Shown: positions 54,263-62,584 of the stretch, piece by piece
Layout of the letters: every line of letters begins with the position of its first letter
Numbering within the stretch: the first letter of the stretch is position 1
Origin: an uncultured Christensenella sp.
GTDB taxonomy: Bacteria; Bacillota; Clostridia; Christensenellales; Pumilibacteraceae
DNA length: 64,000 bases
Assembly (NCBI GenBank): GCA_910577435.1
Contig: CAJTLV010000007.1
Coordinates: 1-64,000 of the forward strand
Direction: 5' to 3'
Notes under the pieces: generated by a model
The model's input: only the letters and a program-made list of their open reading frames with translations
Database searches by the model: none
Told to the model about the DNA's origin: nothing
Made by a program: the position numbers and the translations under genes

Positions 54263-55042
54263 ATGAACAATCTCAGCTTCGAAAGAATACCTCAATACTG
54301 TTTTTCCGCCAACCGCCAGTTCGATGCGGGCGAATGCCATATGCACAGGCTGTACAAGCTCAGCGTGCTGTTGCTTATGCGCAAGGGCGTATTGCGATTT
54401 ACCGAAAACGGCATACCGATAGAGCTGGGCGAAGGCGAATATTACATTCAAAAAGCGGGACTTCTGCAAGAAGGTCCCGTTCCCAGCGATTCGCCCAACT
54501 ACTATTTCATTCACTTCAAAGGTCATTTCTGCAAAGCGGGCGCGCTTCCCATACGCGGAAAGTTCGACATTGACAAGATCCAGCCGATAATAGAACGGTT
54601 CGACCGCTTGGGCAACGCCGCCGAGCGCATAGAGCACGAATGTTTGTTCTATACCCTGCTCTGCGCGCTCAAAAAACAGATCCCGCAAAAAACCGTCGCG
54701 GAACGCCTGCGCACTCATATACTCGAAAACTTCGCCGGCGATATTCCGCTCGACGAACTGACGCGCGTGTCGCTGCTGTCCAAAAATCAAACGATAAACG
54801 TATTCAAGGACACATACGGCGTAACTCCGCACAAATATTTAGTCGATTTCAGGTTGCAAAAAGCGAGCGAACTCGTACTCGCAACGAATATGTCCATAAG
54901 CGAAATTTGTTTCGCGGTAGGTTTCTCCGAATATTCGGGATTTTATAAAGCATTTCTCAAAAAGTACGGCGTGTCGCCGCAGGAATACCGTAGCGGACGC
55001 GCTCAGGACAATCTGCCCGAATCGGTATATTTTATACCGTAA
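54263..55042 (+). CDS. AraC-family transcriptional regulator of the sugar locus
   Basis: This is a 259-residue regulator. The N-terminal cupin-like sensor domain (about 1-130) has the GECHMHRLYKLSVLL and GEGEYYIQKAGLLQEGP strands. The C-terminal double helix-turn-helix (about 165-250) carries LDELTRVSLLSKNQ and the AraC signature near MSISEICFAVGFSEYSGFYKAFLKKYGVSPQEYR (core ICFAVGFSEYSGF). AAGGAG lies 8 bases before the ATG. Its divergent position to the lipoprotein-ABC operon makes it the likely sugar-responsive activator of that operon. Confidence 0.93.
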   Translation: MNNLSFERIPQYCFSANRQFDAGECHMHRLYKLSVLLLMRKGVLRFTENGIPIELGEGEYYIQKAGLLQEGPVPSDSPNYYFIHFKGHFCKAGALPIRGKFDIDKIQPIIERFDRLGNAAERIEHECLFYTLLCALKKQIPQKTVAERLRTHILENFAGDIPLDELTRVSLLSKNQTINVFKDTYGVTPHKYLVDFRLQKASELVLATNMSISEICFAVGFSEYSGFYKAFLKKYGVSPQEYRSGRAQDNLPESVYFIP

Positions 55043-55123
55043 ATGCTCGGATAGTAACGCGCGGCGGATTTTGCGTCACGATATACGCGATAGCCGCATC
55101 TCCGCGCCCGATTATTTTACACA

Positions 55124-55150
55124 TAAAAAAACGCCCGAACGGGCGGTTTT
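55124..55150. terminator. Bidirectional terminator between the AraC gene and galE
   Basis: CCGCCC-GTTC-GGGCG with TTTTTTT on the minus strand and TTTTTAA on the plus strand. It lies immediately after the galE stop. Confidence 0.88.
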
Positions 55151-56163
55151 TAATTCTTAAATCCGTTGGGGTTCTTTTGCATCCATACGCATACGGATTT
55201 GCACATATCGTCGAGGGAAAGCGTTGCTTCCCAACCGAGTTCGAGTTTAGCCTTGCCCGCGTCGGCGTAATTCGCATCGACGTCGCCTGGACGGCGCGGC
55301 GCAAACTTATACGGGAGCGGGTGTCCGCACGCTTTTTCGAACGAACGGATAACGTCGAGAACGGAATAACCGTTGCCCGTGCCCAGATTGTAAGTGTAAA
55401 CTCCGTTGTCTTTTATTTTCTCGACGGCGGCGACGTGACCTTTCGCAAGATCGACTACGTGGATATAATCGCGCACGCCCGTACCGTCGGGCGTATCGTA
55501 GTCGTTGCCGTAGACGGAGATCTCTTTGATCCTGCCCGTGATGACGCGTCCGATATACGGCGTTAGGTTGTTGGGAATACCCTGCGGGTCTTCGCCGATC
55601 AGTCCGCTCTCGTGCGCGCCGACAGGGTTGAAGTAGCGAAGAATAACTATCTTCCAGCCGTCGTCTGCGGCGTAGAGATCGCGCAGTATCTGTTCCTGAT
55701 AGAGCTTGCTCGTGCCGTAAGGATTGGTAGTTCCTCCCACCCTGCAAGTCTCGTCGAGCGGCAAACGCTCGGGCGTGCCGTAAACTGTGGCGGACGACGA
55801 AAAGACTATGCTTTTGCAACCCGCGTCGCGCATAGCTTCCAAAAGAACGAGCGTACCGTAGATATTGTTGTCGTAGTATTCGAGCGGCTTCGAACAAGAC
55901 TCGCCGACCGCTTTCAATCCCGCGAAGTGTATCACGAAGTCGAACTTGTTTTCGCCGAATATCTTGTCGAGAGCTGCGCGGTCGCGAATGTCGGCTTTAT
56001 AGCTCTTTATCTTTTTGCCCGTTATCGTCTCGACGCGCGCAATAGCTTCGGGAAACGAATTGCAAAAGTTATCGACGACGACGGGTTGATGCCCCGCATT
56101 GACGAGTTCTATACAAGTGTGTGTGCCGATATATCCGGCTCCGCCGGTGACAAGTATTTTCAT
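55150..56163 (-). CDS. galE: UDP-glucose 4-epimerase
   Basis: This 337-residue SDR enzyme interconverts UDP-glucose and UDP-galactose using bound NAD. The glycine motif is VTGGAGYIGTH (residues 4-14), the catalytic Ser/Tyr region is FSSSATVYG with NPYGTSK (YxxxK), and the substrate-binding GVRDYIHVVDLAKGH and RRPGDVDANYAD are present. The length is typical. It has its own promoter and terminator and lies beside the sugar locus, so it may serve galactose entry or cell-surface polymer synthesis. Confidence 0.95.
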   Translation of the reverse strand: MKILVTGGAGYIGTHTCIELVNAGHQPVVVDNFCNSFPEAIARVETITGKKIKSYKADIRDRAALDKIFGENKFDFVIHFAGLKAVGESCSKPLEYYDNNIYGTLVLLEAMRDAGCKSIVFSSSATVYGTPERLPLDETCRVGGTTNPYGTSKLYQEQILRDLYAADDGWKIVILRYFNPVGAHESGLIGEDPQGIPNNLTPYIGRVITGRIKEISVYGNDYDTPDGTGVRDYIHVVDLAKGHVAAVEKIKDNGVYTYNLGTGNGYSVLDVIRSFEKACGHPLPYKFAPRRPGDVDANYADAGKAKLELGWEATLSLDDMCKSVCVWMQKNPNGFKN

Positions 56164-56194
56164 AACGTATCCTTTTCGCCTATCGCGAGTCCTT

Positions 56195-56223
56195 AATATA
56201 ACACTCTGAAAACTTTAAGTCAA
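56195..56223 (-). promoter_or_regulatory. Promoter of galE
   Basis: TTGACT, 17 bases, TATATT on the minus strand. Confidence 0.78.
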
Positions 56224-56262
56224 GCGTAATCGCCGTAATTATTTTCGATTCGGCATTTCGCG

Positions 56263-58686
56263 TTAAACAACTATATTTATAAGCCTTTCGGGAATGACTA
56301 TCACCTTGCGCGGCGTTTTGCCTTCGAGAACGGCAATCACATCGGCGTTTTCCATCGCCAGCTTTTGCACGTCGGGAACGGGCAAGCCCTGCGGCAGAAC
56401 GATCTTGCACTTTATTTTGGAGTTGACCTGAACGGCATACTCCGTCGTCGATTTTACGAGCTTGCTTGCGTCGAACACGGGATACTTCTCGTCGAACAGC
56501 GAACGCCTGCCGCCCATCAATTCGTTGAGTTCTTCGCAGAAATGCGGCGCGAGCGGCGCCATCAGCTTGACGAAAACGGTAAGCACGTGTTTGAGATACG
56601 CGGGTTTATACGCCTCGCTCGAACGGTACTTGTACATCGCGTTGACAAGCTCCATACAACGCGCGACGGCTGTGTTGAATGCGAATGCGGGAATATCTGA
56701 ACTCACTTCTTTTATGCAATAATTGAGGTCGTAATCGAGCGCGTCGTCCGTTTCGGCGTTCGCCTTCTCGTCCTTGACTTCGAATACCAACCGCTCTATC
56801 CTGTCCATAAACTTGGCGCACGACGGAATGCCGTTCTCCGACCAGGGACCGCCTTCCGTGTAGTCGAACCCGAACATAAGGTACAGCCTCAATGCGTCCG
56901 AACCGTATTTTCGAATGATCGGATCGGGCGAAATCACATTTCCGCGCGACTTGCTCATTCGGTTGCCGTCAGGACCGAGTATAACGCCCTGATGCACCAG
57001 CCGCTTGAACGGCTCGTCGAAGTCGACATACCCCGCGTCGTGCAGGAACTTGGTAATAAACCGCGAATACAGCAAATGACTGCACGCGTGTTCCGCGCCG
57101 CCGACATAGCAATCGACGGGCAGGAGTGCATTTATAAGCTTTTCATCGAACGGCTTTTTATCGTTGTGCGCATCCGGATAGCGCAGATAATACCACGACG
57201 AACACACGAATGTATCGAGCGTATCGGTCTCCCGCCGAGCCGGTTTTCCGCATTTCGGACAAACGGTTTCGACGAATTCGTTGCAACGCGCGAGCGGCGA
57301 TTTGCCGTCGGGCGTGAAGTTCACGTCGTAAGGCAGAGCGACGGGCAGATCCTTTTCGGGAACAGGTACTGCGCCGCAATGCTCGCAGTATATCATCGGT
57401 ATGGGCGCGCCCCAATAGCGTTGACGGGAAACCGACCAGTCGCGCATACGGTAGTTGATCTTTTTACCGCCGAGACCGAGCTTTTCGAGTTCGTCAAGCA
57501 CGGCGGCTTTGCCGTCGGCGCTACTCATTCCGTCAAACTTGCCGCTGTTCACCATAACGCCGTATTCGGTGTACGGAAGCTCGTCCGATTCGCCCGCTTT
57601 TGCCGCTTTGACGACGCGCTTGATCGAAAGTCCGTTCTTCTTCGCGAAAGCGTAGTCGCGCGTATCGTGCGCCGCAACGCCCATTACCGCGCCGGTGCCG
57701 TAAGTGGCGAGGCAGTAGTCGGCAATATAAACGGGAACTTTTTCGCCGTTGACGGGGTTAATGCAGTATGCGCCGACAAACACGCCCGTCTTGTCTTTGG
57801 CGGTCGACGTGCGCTCTATCTCGCTGCGCTTGGACGCCTCGACGATGTACTTATCGACGGCGGGTTTGCATTCTGGCGTCGTTATCGCCGACACGTAGCG
57901 ATGTTCGGGTGCAAGCACGACGTAGCTCACGCCGAACAGAGTATCTGCGCGCGTCGTAAAAACGGTGATGTCTTTAATGTCCCCAACCGGCTTTTCGAGC
58001 TTGAAAACGACCTCGCCGCCGACCGATTTACCTATCCAGTTGCGCTGCATCGTCTTGGTCTTTTCGGGCCAATCGAGTTTATCAAGCCCCGCAAGCAATT
58101 TTTCGGCGTAGTCCGTTATTTTGAAAAACCACTGCGTCATTTCCTTGCGAACGACTTCGGTCTTGCACCTTTCGCACTTTCCGTCGACGACCTGCTCGTT
58201 GGCTATTACCGTCTGACAAGACGGACAATAATTTACGGGCGCTTTTTTCTGATAGCATAGCCCGTGCTTATAGAGTTGCAGGAACAGCCACTGCGTCCAT
58301 TTATAATAATCGGGCGCGCAAGTGCGGAACTCGTGCGACCAGTCGAACATTATGCCCATCTCTTTGAGCTGACGCTCCATCGTCTCTATGTTCGCGTCCG
58401 TCGAATCTTTGGGATGAATGCCCGTTTTTATAGCGTAGTTTTCGGCGGGAAGTCCGAACGCGTCGAACCCCATCGGCTGAAACACGTTCTTACCGTTCAT
58501 ACGCATAAACCGCGCATAGCTGTCGGTCACGCCGTAGTTGTACCAATGCCCGACGTGAAGTTTCGCACCCGACGGGTACGGCAGCATTTCCAATACATAA
58601 TGCTTGTCGCCGCCGAACTTAAAATCGTTCGTGCCATTCTCCGCCCAGCGCGTGCGCCACTTTTTTTCGATCTCTGTATGATCCAT
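56263..58686 (-). CDS. leuS: Leucyl-tRNA synthetase
   Basis: This is a class I synthetase of 807 residues. The HIGH motif is HVGHWYNYG and KMSKS is RMSKSRGNV. The CP1 editing domain with TTRADTLFGVSYVVLAPEH and GVAAHDTRDYAFA is intact. Zinc-type CxxC pairs (CPSCQ, CERCK) precede the editing domain. The start at 58686 is set from the family N-terminus (DHTEIEKKWRTRW). An upstream TTG gives 12 extra residues and is less likely. It is the last of a probable alaS-metG-leuS run. Confidence 0.95.
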   Translation of the reverse strand: MDHTEIEKKWRTRWAENGTNDFKFGGDKHYVLEMLPYPSGAKLHVGHWYNYGVTDSYARFMRMNGKNVFQPMGFDAFGLPAENYAIKTGIHPKDSTDANIETMERQLKEMGIMFDWSHEFRTCAPDYYKWTQWLFLQLYKHGLCYQKKAPVNYCPSCQTVIANEQVVDGKCERCKTEVVRKEMTQWFFKITDYAEKLLAGLDKLDWPEKTKTMQRNWIGKSVGGEVVFKLEKPVGDIKDITVFTTRADTLFGVSYVVLAPEHRYVSAITTPECKPAVDKYIVEASKRSEIERTSTAKDKTGVFVGAYCINPVNGEKVPVYIADYCLATYGTGAVMGVAAHDTRDYAFAKKNGLSIKRVVKAAKAGESDELPYTEYGVMVNSGKFDGMSSADGKAAVLDELEKLGLGGKKINYRMRDWSVSRQRYWGAPIPMIYCEHCGAVPVPEKDLPVALPYDVNFTPDGKSPLARCNEFVETVCPKCGKPARRETDTLDTFVCSSWYYLRYPDAHNDKKPFDEKLINALLPVDCYVGGAEHACSHLLYSRFITKFLHDAGYVDFDEPFKRLVHQGVILGPDGNRMSKSRGNVISPDPIIRKYGSDALRLYLMFGFDYTEGGPWSENGIPSCAKFMDRIERLVFEVKDEKANAETDDALDYDLNYCIKEVSSDIPAFAFNTAVARCMELVNAMYKYRSSEAYKPAYLKHVLTVFVKLMAPLAPHFCEELNELMGGRRSLFDEKYPVFDASKLVKSTTEYAVQVNSKIKCKIVLPQGLPVPDVQKLAMENADVIAVLEGKTPRKVIVIPERLINIVV

Positions 58687-58740
58687 AATTGTCACCGTGT
58701 TCGGCGTATCGAACGCCGCCAAAAAAATTTTATTTATATC

Positions 58741-60702
58741 TTATGCGCCGTACTGCCACGCAGGACGTGTAAAAAAGTCCGTTTTCGGTTCGAGGAATTT
58801 AAGTTTGTGCGCTCCGCCCACAAGCTCGCCGATCGACTTGAATATATTATCCCAAGAATATAACTGTGCGCTTGTCAGTCCAAAATACTCCCTGACCTTT
58901 TCGGTCGACAGCGGCGCGATCGGGTGTGCCAGCGCCGTCGCCGTCTTGATTAGGTGAAGCCCGTCGATTATCGTTTGCCTAAACTCCGCATTGTCGAAGT
59001 CCTTCTGCAACGCGCTCATTCGTTCCGACAGCGTTTTATTGATGTACTTGAAAAATTCTTCGAGTTCGATCGTAACGTCGGAAAACTCGAATCTGTACAT
59101 ACGGTTTTCGTAGCTTACGATCGTGTTCTCGCATTTTTGCAAGATCTCATCGGACACCGAACCTTCGGGCATCGTCTGTTCGCCGCCGTTGTATTTTTGG
59201 AACGAATAAAACAGCGTGCGCACCGCGCGGTTGAGAAAGTTGGTAAACATCGACCACTCTTTGTAGACGGGGTCGCCTTGATTGGTCTGCACGGGATTAT
59301 AAGGCTTGGGCTGGAACGGAACGCTCGCGTTGCCGAGATTCAATCCGAAAAAATGCGCGCGCAGCTGTTCCGCCGAATAATGCGTCAAAAGCTCTTGAGC
59401 CATCGGCGGCTTTATCTTGCCGCTGCTGCTAGCTTTCGAATTAAAGAACAGAATGTGCTTATTCGGCACTATCGTGGGCATTTTGATATTCCACTCGCCG
59501 TCGCAGTTCAACGCCTCGAACAGCGCGCCCTCCGCAAGCGCATAGAAATAGATATTATCCTCGCCGATAAACTGATAGACTTTCGCATTGTCGTCACACC
59601 ACCAATCGCGCCACTGCTCCTTGCTTTTTCCGGAGCTTTCCAGATAAGCCCGAGTGAACGAGATAGGCGCCCACAGCGACTCCGGCCACACCCAAAACGT
59701 CAGATCGGTCATTCCCTCCGTATCGGGGATTTTTACACCCCACTCGATATTGCCGGAAATGCGGAACGGTACGAGCGTTTTGCCGGTCCGAAACCGAATG
59801 CCCTTTTCGGCGAGCAAGTTCACTGCGGCTTCGCGGTCGACAAGCCTGTCGAATTCGACTCTGCAATTCTTTTTCTGTTCGTCGACCTCGCAAACGTATT
59901 TAAGTCCGGAGTCTGCCAAAACGCTCTGCAACGCCGCTACGTTTTCGGTTTTGGCGTAAAGCGTCGGTTTTGTCAGCGACTCGTTGCACACGTTAGTCAA
60001 AAATGCGCGCACCTGCGGATCGGATTCCCACTTTTGCATAAGCGTTTTCAGGTACGGCGCGAATTTCTCTATATCCAAGTACCAGTTTTTGACTTCTTTA
60101 AGTACCGGCGGTTTGCCCGAAAGCGTACTGATCGGCGCGATCAATTCTTCGGGAAAGTACTGATGACCGAGCGAACATTCGTCGGCATACGCCTGTTCGG
60201 ACTTACAGCCGTTTATAGGACATCTGCCGACGACCTGTCTTCCGTTAAGATACGTGCCGCGCTCCTCGTCGTAAAACTGCTTGGTGGAAAGCACGGACAG
60301 CGCGCCGCTTTGCAACAGCTTTCGAAACACCTCGCGCGAAAATTCGGCGTGCGCCTCGCCGCCTATTCCGAAAGCGGACGCACCGAATAGCGACAAACCT
60401 ATAAGATAGTTTTCAAGCGTGTCGCGCTGACTGTCGTGGTTCTTTTTGACAAAATCTATAATCGAGCCGCGTTCCTCGCCCGAATCTTTCAACGTGCGGT
60501 ATTTTTCCACTATGGGCGAGCCGTAGCAATCCGTGCCGGACACGAAAATAACATTTTCCTCGCCTATTCTGTCCTTCATAAAACGTGCAAATACGTCGGC
60601 GTGAACAAACACCCCGCCGATATGCCCGAAATGCAATTCCTTACTGCCGTAAGGCATACCGCCCGTTATAACAACACGCTTGGGAAAATTCGGCCTTTCC
60701 AT
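58741..60702 (-). CDS. metG: Methionyl-tRNA synthetase family protein, divergent
   Basis: This is a class I synthetase-like protein of 653 residues. HIGH appears as HFGHIGG (residues about 24-30). A zinc knuckle GRCPINGCKSEQ...DECSLGH is present, and the C-terminal helical tRNA-binding part is intact. The KMSKS loop is degenerate: NSKASSSGKIKPP. Instead of the usual YVWFDA-type methionine-pocket segment, the region reads FWVWPESLWAPISFTRAYL. The protein may be a true but divergent MetRS or a specialised paralogue ('class I tRNA ligase family'). No C-terminal tRNA-binding (Trbp111) domain is present. It lies between alaS and leuS with short gaps, in the same direction. Confidence 0.8.
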   Translation of the reverse strand: MERPNFPKRVVITGGMPYGSKELHFGHIGGVFVHADVFARFMKDRIGEENVIFVSGTDCYGSPIVEKYRTLKDSGEERGSIIDFVKKNHDSQRDTLENYLIGLSLFGASAFGIGGEAHAEFSREVFRKLLQSGALSVLSTKQFYDEERGTYLNGRQVVGRCPINGCKSEQAYADECSLGHQYFPEELIAPISTLSGKPPVLKEVKNWYLDIEKFAPYLKTLMQKWESDPQVRAFLTNVCNESLTKPTLYAKTENVAALQSVLADSGLKYVCEVDEQKKNCRVEFDRLVDREAAVNLLAEKGIRFRTGKTLVPFRISGNIEWGVKIPDTEGMTDLTFWVWPESLWAPISFTRAYLESSGKSKEQWRDWWCDDNAKVYQFIGEDNIYFYALAEGALFEALNCDGEWNIKMPTIVPNKHILFFNSKASSSGKIKPPMAQELLTHYSAEQLRAHFFGLNLGNASVPFQPKPYNPVQTNQGDPVYKEWSMFTNFLNRAVRTLFYSFQKYNGGEQTMPEGSVSDEILQKCENTIVSYENRMYRFEFSDVTIELEEFFKYINKTLSERMSALQKDFDNAEFRQTIIDGLHLIKTATALAHPIAPLSTEKVREYFGLTSAQLYSWDNIFKSIGELVGGAHKLKFLEPKTDFFTRPAWQYGA

Positions 60703-60729
60703 AAACTTCCACCTCTTATCGATCGGCCC

Positions 60730-62507
60730 TTATTCGAGTACCGCTTTTATACGTCTCACGCCCGCCGAACTCGACTGTTCCTTTACTATTCTGAAATGTC
60801 CGAGTTCGCCCGTGCGCGCCGCGTGCGGTCCGCCGCATATCTCCTTGCTGAACTCGCCCATCGTGTACACCTTGACTTTCTCGCCGTACTTGGACGCGAA
60901 AAGTCCGACTGCGCCCGCCGCCTTTGCCTCGTCGACCGTCATTTCTTCACAGGTCACGGGAACGTCCGCTTTGATCGCGGCGTTCACTTTATCCTCGACG
61001 GCTTTTACCTCTTCGGGCGTCATCGCACGTCCGAACGAAAAATCGAACCGCAACCGTTCCGGCGTTATATTCGAGCCGCGCTGATTAACGCTATCGTCGT
61101 TAAGAACTTCTTTGAGCGCGCGATGCATAAGATGCGTCGCGGTGTGAAGCCTTGCGGTAAGCTCGCCCGTATCGGCAAGTCCGCCTTTGAACCGCTGTTC
61201 CGCGCCCGCGTGCGAAAGATTGCGGTGTTCCTCGAACCGCGCGTTGAACCCGTCTATATCCACTTTGAACCCGCGCTCTTTCGCCATCTCGACGGTCATT
61301 TCGAGCGGGAAACCGTAAGTGTCGTACAGTCGGAACGCCGACTTGCCGTTTATCGTATCGCCCTGAATATATTTACACAGCTTTTCGAATTCTTTAATGC
61401 CGTTTTCGAGCGTACGCGAAAACCGCTCCTGCTCTTCGTCGATCTCGTGGATTATCTTATCCCGCGCGATTACGAGTTCGGGATAAACGTCCTTATAAAC
61501 ATCGACGACGACGTCGGCGATCTTAGAGTAATCGCCCGCTTTGAGTCCGATACCGGATCCGAACCTTATCGCGCGGCGAAGCAGCCTGCGCAGGATATAA
61601 CCCTGATCGACGTTGGACGGCGTAACGCCGCGCTCGTCGCCTATTATGAACGTGGATGTCCGTATATGGTCGGCGACGACGCGCACCGCTTTGAGCGATT
61701 CGTCGGTATCGGCGGCAGACCCGGACAGCTCTTTTATCTTATTTACGATGGGTACAAACACGTCGGTGTCGTACACCGACTTCAAGCCCTGAACGTTCAT
61801 AAGCGCGCGTTCCAGTCCCATACCCGTGTCGACATTCTTTTGCGCGAGCGGACTGAACGTGCCGTCGGCGTTCTTATTGAACTGCATAAACACGTCGTTC
61901 CACACCTCGACATACTTACCGCAGTCGCAGGCGGGCGAACATTTTTTTCCGCACTTGGGTTTGCCCGTATCGAAGAACATCTCCGTATCCGGTCCGCACG
62001 GACCGGTCTGCCCCGCAGGTCCCCACCAGTTGTGTTTCTTGCCGAGATAATAAATATTCTCTTGCTTAATGCCGCATTTTTTCCACAGTTCGGCTGTCTC
62101 ATCGTCGCGCGGCAGTCGCCGTCGCCCTCGAAAACGGTCACGGCGAGCCTGTCCGACGGTATGCCGAGTTCTTTCGTAAGGAACTCGTAACTCCACGCAA
62201 CCATTTCTTTTTTGAAATAATCGCCCAAGCTCCAATTGCCGAGCATCTCGAAAAACGTGCAGTGCGCCGCGTCGCCCACCTCATCTATGTCGCCCGTACG
62301 CACGCATTTTTGCGCGTCGCACAGTCTTTTGCCGGCAGGGTGCGGCTGACCCAAAAGATAAGGTACGAGCGGATGCATACCCGCCGTCGTGAATAGCACC
62401 GTAGGGTCGTTTTCGGGAATAAGCGACGCGGACGAAATCGGTTTATGTCCGCGTTTCTCGAAGAAATTCATCCATTTTTTGCGAAGCTCGTCGCCTGTAA
62501 GTTTCAT
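60730..62507 (-). CDS. alaS: Alanyl-tRNA synthetase, short form, with one frameshift
   Basis: The class II aminoacylation domain starts at MKLTGDELRKKWMNFFEKRGH and has FFEMLGNWSLGDYFKKE and VDTGMGLERAL. The editing domain has the HTATHLMH and CGGPHAARTGELGHF zinc motifs. The reading frame shifts near 62113: a frame break between VFEGDGD and RDDETAELWK needs one extra base, so about 592 residues result after repair. It may be a sequencing error or a real lesion. The protein stops right after the editing domain (GVRRIKAVLE). The C-terminal DHHA1 (C-Ala) domain of about 250 residues is absent. The start has AGGAG 7 bases upstream. Confidence 0.85.
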
Positions 62508-62536
62508 ATCGACACTCCTAAAAATATTTCGTCGAT

Positions 62537-62566
62537 ATTTTAACATATTAGCGCGAGTAATGTCAA
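62537..62566 (-). promoter_or_regulatory. Promoter of the alaS-metG-leuS run
   Basis: TTGACA, 18 bases, TAAAAT on the minus strand, with a leader of about 25 bases. There is no room for a T-box. Confidence 0.7.
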
Positions 62567-62584
62567 ATCAATCTTAACGCGTAA

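Noticed and set aside
62508..62536. T-box leader before alaS
   Set aside because: Promoter-to-start distance is about 25 bases; no specifier or antiterminator elements are visible.
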